NCBI GenBank assembly: GCA_013002375.1
Contig: JABDJW010000102.1
Span: 1-10,478 of the forward strand
Length of the DNA: 10,478 nt
Reading direction: 5' to 3'
Source of the DNA: Acidimicrobiales bacterium
GTDB taxonomy: Bacteria; Actinomycetota; Acidimicrobiia; Acidimicrobiales; SHLQ01
Below, piece by piece: positions 6,214 to 10,478 of the stretch. Position numbers and translations under genes: made by a program. The first letter of the stretch is position 1. Every line of letters begins with the position of its first letter. The notes beneath the pieces are model-generated. The model ran no database searches. It saw nothing but the letters and a program-made list of their open reading frames with translations, and was not told the DNA's origin.

Positions 6214-7155
6214 TCAGGCCCGGCCCAGCGCGGCCCGCATGTCGTCGCGCGCCATGGCGAAGTGCAGCGCGGACACGATCGTCCCGTTCGCATCGGTCAC
6301 CCACATCGCCGGCTCCCAGGGCATCTGATAGGCGCTCACCACCGGCGCCAGAACCGGGCCGGCCTCGTTGATGTCGGCGGCATAGACCTCGGCGTGCACG
6401 AACGTGATGTCAGGGAAGTCCGCAGCCAACTCGACGAAGTAGTCGACCGACGGACCGCACGTATCGGTCTGGCAGTACGCCGGCGTGGCGATCAAGAACG
6501 CGGTCTTGCCCGAACCGAGGGCATTGGTGAGGGTGACTTCGTGGAACGGGCACGGTTCGGGATCGAAGGTGCAGATCGGGTCGACACCGGCGCCGTCCGT
6601 GAAGGTGGGCGTGTCGAACCCGGGGAGGGCAGCGCCGATCTGAGGCACCAGGACCTCGGTCGCGGTGGCGACTCTGAACCAGGCCGGCACGTCGGAGAAA
6701 TCACTGGTCATCGCGTAGTCGCCGGTTTCGGCGGGCGTGAAGGTCACCGGGTAGTACGGCGTGAACTCGCCTTTTCCTCGAACGGTGATCCGTTCGGTGT
6801 GGATCACTTCACCTTCGAACTGGACGGCCACGGTGATGGTGTCCGGTGCGTCGCCGGTGAGGGGCTGCCCGTTGGCGTCGATCGCGACGTACGGTGCCCG
6901 GGTCTCGGTGCCGGCGACGAAGGCGGTGTTGGGGGTGCGGAATCCATCGGGGAAGCGAGCGCCGAGCCCGGTCTGACCCGGCTCGGGGAACGGCGGTAGC
7001 CCATCGGCGGGCAGGGTGACGGGGGTGCTGAGCGCGGGGTCGACGGTGCTCGTCGTGCTGGCGGGTGCCGTGGTCGTCGAGGTGGTGCCCGAGCTGCCAC
7101 AGGCCGCGAGGGCCGCTGCGGTCCCGGCTCCGAGAAGGAACGTGCGTCGTTGCAT
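6214..7155 (-). CDS. Tat-type lipoprotein with thioredoxin-like domain
   Basis: A 313-residue predicted lipoprotein on the outer face of the cytoplasmic membrane. The N-terminus MQRRTFLLGAGTAAALAACG combines a twin-arginine motif (RRTFLLG) with a lipobox ending at C19, so it is probably exported folded by Tat and lipidated. A Ser/Thr-rich linker (20-45) follows, then a beta-rich region (about 75-165). The C-terminal half (about 190-313) resembles a thioredoxin fold: GKTAFLIATPAYCQTDTCGPSVD, with C228 and C233 as a CxxxxC pair where CxxC is usual, plus another pair at C195 and C202. A secreted redox or peroxiredoxin-like role is inference; the substrate is unknown. ATG 7155 is preferred over TTG 7164 because TACGTT lies 7 bases before it, fitting a leaderless start, and the signal then begins normally. 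It is divergent from the [2Fe-2S] fusion gene and convergent with the radical SAM gene. Confidence 0.85.
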   Translation of the reverse strand: MQRRTFLLGAGTAAALAACGSSGTTSTTTAPASTTSTVDPALSTPVTLPADGLPPFPEPGQTGLGARFPDGFRTPNTAFVAGTETRAPYVAIDANGQPLTGDAPDTITVAVQFEGEVIHTERITVRGKGEFTPYYPVTFTPAETGDYAMTSDFSDVPAWFRVATATEVLVPQIGAALPGFDTPTFTDGAGVDPICTFDPEPCPFHEVTLTNALGSGKTAFLIATPAYCQTDTCGPSVDYFVELAADFPDITFVHAEVYAADINEAGPVLAPVVSAYQMPWEPAMWVTDANGTIVSALHFAMARDDMRAALGRA

Positions 7156-7179
7156 GACCAGCAACGTAACCTCTTGCTG
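7156..7179. promoter_or_regulatory. Overlapping divergent leaderless-type promoters
   Basis: In the 24 bases between two divergent start codons, each strand carries a TANNNT box 7 bases before its start. On the minus strand TACGTT (7168 to 7163) precedes ATG 7155. On the plus strand TAACCT (7167-7172) precedes GTG 7180. The two boxes overlap by two base pairs, so the promoters could exclude each other. Neither gene has a Shine-Dalgarno sequence at these starts. Confidence 0.5.
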
Positions 7180-8745
7180 GTGTCCAGTGAGAATGCGGAA
7201 GCCTCGACGTTGTCGTTCGAGGTGAACGGCCAGCCGGTCGAGGTTCCCGACGATGGAGCCTCACTGCTCGAGGTCCTGCGCGACCGCCTCGGGCTTCGCT
7301 CGGCCAAGGACGGCTGCAGTCCGCAGGGCCAATGTGGGTGCTGCACGGTGCTGGTCGATGGGCAGGCTCGGGTCTCGTGTGTGACGCCGGCCCGGCGGGT
7401 TCGCGATCGTGGGGTCACGACGCTCGAGGGGCTCGATCCGGACCGGCAGGACGCGTGGGGTGCTGCCTTCTGCGCGACCGGCGGCAGCCAGTGCGGCTTC
7501 TGCACGCCCGGCATCATCATGCGATTCGAGAGCTTGGCGGCCAAGGGTGCGGATTTCGATGACGCCGACGCCGCGGCGAAGGCGCTGCAGGCCCACCTGT
7601 GCCGGTGCACCGGGTGGCAGACCATCATCGAGACGTGGGTTGCGTTCGGCGCCGGGACCGCGGCCCCCGAGCGCGACCTTGCCGCAGCGGCCGAACGGGC
7701 CGGCATCGAAGGGCACGCGCAACAGACGGTGGCACCGAACGTGGCGGTGGGGCGCGGCGGCTTCGCCGACGACACGGCGCCGGCCGATGCCCTGGTTGCC
7801 GTCTTGACCCCGACCGGTGATTGGGTCGTTGGCGAAACGCTCACCGAGGCTCGGGCCGCGGCGGGCAAGGTGCAGGGCCGCCGCACCACGCGCGAGCCTC
7901 AACCGCCGCTGACGCCCCCGGAGGGTGACTGGGCCCAAACGCTGCAGACGTCGTGGGTCGAGCCCGCTTATCTCGAAGTCGATGCATCCTGGTGCGTGCC
8001 GGGTGGTGAACCGGCAACGCCGTTGGCCAACGGTGGTGCGTTCGGCGGCAAGGTCACATCGCCGGTGGCCGAGACGGCGCGCCGGCTGGCCGACGAACAC
8101 GGTCGAGCTGTTCGCGTGCTGTGGAGTCGCGAGGACGCGGTTCGCTACGGTCCCAAACGGCCACCGGTCGCAGCGGGCATGCGGGCGGACGGCACCGGCG
8201 TGATGAAGATCGCGGTCGAGCCCGCTGAGGTCGACGCGATCAGGTCGTCGGTCGCGGCGGTCGCACCGGGCCTGGAACTGGTTGCCGCGCCACTCGCCGA
8301 CCTCCCGACCTCGACCGACCTGCGGGCGGTGGGCTGGGCCGAGGCCATTGCCCTGGTCGCCGCGGTCCGCGGCGACGCCACCGATCTCGTCGCCCCGAAC
8401 GGCGCGGTGGCGTCGGCCCGATTCGTCGACGGTCGCCTTGCAGTCTCGGTGCACTGTGGCGAGGTGCTCGACGAGGTCGTGCTGCGGTCCTACTGCATCG
8501 GGGCGGCCCACATGGGCTACAGCTGGGTCACGAGCGAAGCGCTGTCGATGTCCGACGATGGCTCGGTCGGTGATCTCACGGTGCGCTCGTTCGGCGTGGT
8601 GCGAGCGATCGACACGCCGCCGATCGATGTCGAACTCCGGTCCGGTGACGGCCCGGCGGTCAACGGCTCCGACGCGGTGTTCGCGGCGGCAGCCGCCGCC
8701 ACGTGGCTCGAGCGAGGTTTGGGCCCGAGCTGGCCCGCCGGATAG
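7180..8745 (+). CDS. Fusion of [2Fe-2S] small subunit and condensed molybdopterin-subunit-like domain (xanthine dehydrogenase family)
   Basis: A 521-residue protein. Residues 10-160 form a complete small subunit of a molybdenum hydroxylase: a plant-type [2Fe-2S] site with GCSPQGQCGCCTV and C67, and a second [2Fe-2S] site with C98, C105, C108, C141 and C143 (GSQCGFCTPG and LCRCTGW). The remaining 360 residues recall a strongly shortened large subunit: NGGAFGGKVTSP (284-295, like the GGxFGGK molybdopterin loop), VLWSREDAVRYGPKRPP (313-329), TDLRAVGWAEA (379-389), and GAAHMGYSWVTSEAL...DTPPIDVEL (441-486). Usual large subunits are about twice as long. The GxGE segment with the catalytic glutamate near the C-terminus is not seen: that region reads SGDGPAVNGSDAVFAA. 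No FAD subunit is nearby. Function as an oxidoreductase or electron carrier is therefore open. GTG 7180 is chosen for its leaderless-type -10 box; TTG 7210, after GGAAG, is an alternative. The methyltransferase follows after 42 bases. Confidence 0.82.
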   Translation: MSSENAEASTLSFEVNGQPVEVPDDGASLLEVLRDRLGLRSAKDGCSPQGQCGCCTVLVDGQARVSCVTPARRVRDRGVTTLEGLDPDRQDAWGAAFCATGGSQCGFCTPGIIMRFESLAAKGADFDDADAAAKALQAHLCRCTGWQTIIETWVAFGAGTAAPERDLAAAAERAGIEGHAQQTVAPNVAVGRGGFADDTAPADALVAVLTPTGDWVVGETLTEARAAAGKVQGRRTTREPQPPLTPPEGDWAQTLQTSWVEPAYLEVDASWCVPGGEPATPLANGGAFGGKVTSPVAETARRLADEHGRAVRVLWSREDAVRYGPKRPPVAAGMRADGTGVMKIAVEPAEVDAIRSSVAAVAPGLELVAAPLADLPTSTDLRAVGWAEAIALVAAVRGDATDLVAPNGAVASARFVDGRLAVSVHCGEVLDEVVLRSYCIGAAHMGYSWVTSEALSMSDDGSVGDLTVRSFGVVRAIDTPPIDVELRSGDGPAVNGSDAVFAAAAAATWLERGLGPSWPAG

Positions 8746-8787
8746 CCGAATCGACGAGTCGTCGGGTCAACTGGTATCCACGACGCC

Positions 8788-9591
8788 ATGGCCGATCCAC
8801 CGCTTCTGACCATCGACGGCGTCGTGTTCGAGCTCCGCCCCATGTTCCCGCAGCCCACCGTGCCGGGCCGGGTCTGCGTCCGAAAGAACGAGCGGCTCTG
8901 CCAGGAGTACCTGTCCCGAGCCGAGGAATTCCAGGGCGCCAACATCGTCGAAGTCGGTATCGACCAGGGTGGGAGCACCGCGCTGTTGTTGAAGGCGTTC
9001 AAGCCGGCTCGCCTGCTCGGCGTCGAACTCAACCCCGATCCGGTGCCGTTCCTGACCGACTTCCTGGCCGAGCACGACCCGGAGGAAACGGTGCAGATCC
9101 ACTGGGGCACCGACCAGGCCGATCAGGTTCGGCTGGGCGAACTCGTCGACCAGCACTTCGGCGACGGGCCGATCGATCTGGTGATCGACGACGCGTCCCA
9201 CCTCTACGAGCCGAGCGTGGCCACCTTCGAGGCCCTCTTCCCCCGGATCCGGCCCGGTGGACTGTTCGTGCTCGAGGACTGGGCCCACGACCACCTCCTC
9301 GAGGCGGCGCTGATGGCGATGGCCGCCGCCGACGACACCGGCGGGGTCGCCACCGAGTTGGCCGGGGCCGAGGACGAAGCGATCGACACGCCGCTCAGTG
9401 CCCTCGTCTGTCAGCTGGTGGTCGCCGCGGCTCGACGCTCCGATCTGATCACGAGCATCGCCATCAACAACGGCAGCTGTGAGCTCCGTCGGGGTCCGGG
9501 AGAAATCGAACCGAACACGCCGCTCGGCGATTACCTCGGGCTGCGGGGCGGGCGGATGTTCGCCGACGTCGATCGGTGGATGAACGGCTAG
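8788..9591 (+). CDS. Class I SAM-dependent methyltransferase, MycE/CmcI-like
   Basis: A 267-residue cytosolic methyltransferase with a Rossmann fold. Motif I is VEVGIDQGGST (54-64) and the acidic end of strand 2 is GVELNP (78-83). IDDASHLYEPSVATFEALFP (133-152) and RPGGLFVLEDW (155-165) match the DDxSH...GGxxxxED pattern of metal-dependent sugar O-methyltransferases such as MycE and related CmcI-type proteins. D134, D135, H138, E163 and D164 are candidate metal or catalytic residues. The acceptor is unknown. The C-terminal part (about 195-267) shows no family feature I recognise. It starts 42 bases after the fusion gene on the same strand, so the two may be co-transcribed. No Shine-Dalgarno site precedes ATG 8788; TATCCA at 8775-8780 is an imperfect leaderless-type -10 box. 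Two hairpins follow the stop. Confidence 0.88.
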   Translation: MADPPLLTIDGVVFELRPMFPQPTVPGRVCVRKNERLCQEYLSRAEEFQGANIVEVGIDQGGSTALLLKAFKPARLLGVELNPDPVPFLTDFLAEHDPEETVQIHWGTDQADQVRLGELVDQHFGDGPIDLVIDDASHLYEPSVATFEALFPRIRPGGLFVLEDWAHDHLLEAALMAMAAADDTGGVATELAGAEDEAIDTPLSALVCQLVVAAARRSDLITSIAINNGSCELRRGPGEIEPNTPLGDYLGLRGGRMFADVDRWMNG

Positions 9592-9623
9592 CTCGGCACG
9601 ACCGAGGCCGCGAGGGTCTCGCG
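9592..9623 (+). terminator. Two tandem hairpins after the methyltransferase
   Basis: CTCGG/CCGAG (9592-9596 with 9602-9606) begins at the base after the stop codon. CGCGAG/CTCGCG (9609-9614 with 9618-9623), with a GGT triloop, follows at once. Both stems are perfect. There is no T-run, so termination is plausible but unproven; RNA 3'-end protection is another option. Confidence 0.35.
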
Positions 9624-9671
9624 AAATGGGCCATGATGGGCGCGGTTCGAGCTGTCGATGATTGGTGATCC

Positions 9672-10019
9672 ATGAGCAAGCCGGTAGGTCCGTACACCCC
9701 GATCGTTCGCGAGGGCGGTTTGTTGTTCTCGTCCGGCCAGATCGGCATCGCCGACGGTGGCCTCGTCGACGGCGGGCTCGACGCCCAACTTCATCAGGCC
9801 TTGCGGAATCTCGAGGCGGTGCTCGAGACCGAGGGCGCCGGTGTGGCCGACGTGATCAAGACCACGGTCTTCCTCACCGACATGGACGACTACGCGGCCA
9901 TGAACACGATCTATCTCGAGCACTTCGGCGACCACCGGCCCGCTCGATCGGCGGTCGCGGTGGCGGCGTTGCCGTTGGGCGCGCTGGTCGAGATCGAGGC
10001 GGTGGCCCGAGCCGGTTAG
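9672..10019 (+). CDS. RidA/YjgF-family reactive enamine/imine deaminase
   Basis: A 115-residue protein of the RidA (YjgF/YER057c/UK114) family. RidA trimers hydrolyse reactive enamine/imine intermediates made by PLP enzymes and so protect the cell from 2-aminoacrylate damage; not all family members share this activity. Family features are GPYTP (6-10), FSSGQIG (19-25), KTTVFLTDMDDYAAMN (63-78), R92 in RPARSAV (the substrate-carboxylate-binding arginine) and the final LPLGALVEIEAVA (100-112). The conserved arginine and glutamate suggest an active member. Length is slightly below the usual 125-130, because the N-terminus is short. The start is supported by GGTGATCC directly upstream (9664-9671), complementary to the extreme 3' end of 16S rRNA. 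The stop overlaps the end of the convergent small membrane protein gene by four bases. Confidence 0.94.
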   Translation: MSKPVGPYTPIVREGGLLFSSGQIGIADGGLVDGGLDAQLHQALRNLEAVLETEGAGVADVIKTTVFLTDMDDYAAMNTIYLEHFGDHRPARSAVAVAALPLGALVEIEAVARAG

Positions 10020-10207
10020 GCGTCGGGATCGTCGGTGGACCAGGGGTTGGCCTCCGACAGCGCCAGGAGTTCGGAATCGGCGTGGTCGGCGTCGTTGCTG
10101 GTCTTCAGGAAGAAGCTCAGCGCACCGGCCAGGCCGGCCATGCTCATGAGCATCAGAATCGGGAACAGCAAGAGCACGACGATCATGATGATGCCACCAA
10201 GGTCCAT
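10016..10207 (-). CDS. Small single-span membrane protein, function unknown
   Basis: A 63-residue protein with one long hydrophobic segment (about 5-34, IIMIVVLLLFPILMLMSMAGLAGALSFF), then K35 and an acidic, probably cytosolic or extracytosolic tail ending PWSTDDPDA. I do not recognise a family. That it is a real gene is supported by the clear membrane segment, the leaderless-type promoter exactly upstream of its ATG, and its snug fit: its stop overlaps the RidA stop by four bases, and it begins 32 bases after the response regulator gene on the same strand, so it could also be read from that transcript. It could be a small accessory protein of a membrane complex, but nothing here shows which. 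Confidence 0.62.
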   Translation of the reverse strand: MDLGGIIMIVVLLLFPILMLMSMAGLAGALSFFLKTSNDADHADSELLALSEANPWSTDDPDA

Positions 10208-10219
10208 GGCGGCAGTGTA
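10208..10219 (-). promoter_or_regulatory. Leaderless-type -10 box of the small membrane protein
   Basis: On the minus strand TACACT (10219 to 10214) is followed by six bases, GCCGCC, and then ATG. This places the transcription start at the start codon. The hexamer is the same as that in front of the A-type carrier gene. Confidence 0.55.
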
Positions 10220-10239
10220 GCGGTGCCGGCGAGGGTGGC

Positions 10240-10478
10240 CTAGCCGCTCCAGCGGCTCTGCCCGAAGCTGTAGCCGACCGATCGCACGGTCTGGATGAGC
10301 CCGGCATGGGTTTCACCGAGCTTGGCCCGGAGCCGCCGGACGTGGACATCGACCGTGCGGGCGCCGCCGTAGTAGTCGTAGCCCCACACTCGGCTGAGCA
10401 GAGTTTCGCGGGTGAAGACCTTCCCGGGGTTGGAGGCCAGGAACTTCAGCAGCTCGTATTCCATGTAGGTGAGGTCGA
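10240..10478 (-). CDS. OmpR/PhoB-family response regulator, GlnR-like, C-terminal DNA-binding domain (5' end outside window)
   Basis: Only the winged-helix output domain is inside the window; the frame stays open to the right edge (DLTYMEYELLKFLASNPG), so the receiver domain lies beyond it. The segment FTRETLLSRVWGYDYYGGARTVDVHVRRLRAKLG contains the recognition helix, and LIQTVRSVGYSF the wing of the OmpR/PhoB class. The GGARTVDVHVRRLRAKLGE and QTVRSVGY pattern is closest to what I know of actinobacterial GlnR (nitrogen control), but that needs the receiver domain: GlnR lacks some phosphorylation-site residues. It would bind DNA in the cytosol. An inverted repeat AGCCGCT/AGCGGCT (10242-10248, 10251-10257) overlaps its last codons and stop and may help end transcription. 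Confidence 0.88.
   Translation of the reverse strand, partial: DLTYMEYELLKFLASNPGKVFTRETLLSRVWGYDYYGGARTVDVHVRRLRAKLGETHAGLIQTVRSVGYSFGQSRWSG

Overview
The window looks like chromosomal DNA of a high-GC actinobacterium. Acidimicrobiia is my best guess, from the codon use, an actinobacterial GlnR-like response regulator fragment, and several genes whose -10 box (TANNNT) sits 6-7 bases before the start codon, as in leaderless actinobacterial mRNAs. This is inference from sequence character, not from a database match.

Layout from left to right. (1) A NUDT19-like NUDIX hydrolase at the left edge. (2) A short secreted, LPETG-anchored surface protein with a possible neocarzinostatin-like beta-sandwich and a strong hairpin terminator. 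(3) A 360-base intergenic region carrying an unusual repeat element: two head-to-tail 34-base units on the left, faced by an inverted pair with the same 34-base period on the right. It looks like a small non-autonomous mobile or REP/MITE-like element. (4) A divergent iron-sulfur cluster pair, mrp (Fe-S carrier ATPase) on the minus strand and an A-type carrier (HesB/IscA/ErpA family) on the plus strand, with a palindrome over the carrier's promoter. (5) A large (876 aa) radical SAM enzyme with a cobalamin-binding-like domain, a CxxxCxxC-DWG motif and a long N-terminal region that may hold two winged-helix-like units. (6) A convergent Tat-type lipoprotein with a thioredoxin-like domain. (7) Divergent from it, a fusion of a [2Fe-2S] xanthine-dehydrogenase-type small subunit with a strongly condensed molybdopterin-subunit-like region, then a class I methyltransferase of the DDxSH/EDW (MycE/CmcI-like) type. 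(8) A RidA-family protein, convergent with a small membrane protein whose promoter is a clear leaderless one, and finally the DNA-binding domain of an OmpR/GlnR-like response regulator cut off by the right edge.

Mrp and the A-type carrier plausibly act together in Fe-S cluster delivery, and the window also encodes clients of that pathway (the radical SAM [4Fe-4S] enzyme and the 2x[2Fe-2S] fusion). The other genes are not obviously one pathway. The observations most worth checking are the symmetric 34-base repeat element, the standalone B12-like radical SAM enzyme, and the condensed Mo-hydroxylase-like fusion that appears to lack the catalytic glutamate. No RNA genes, CRISPR array or intact transposase were seen.
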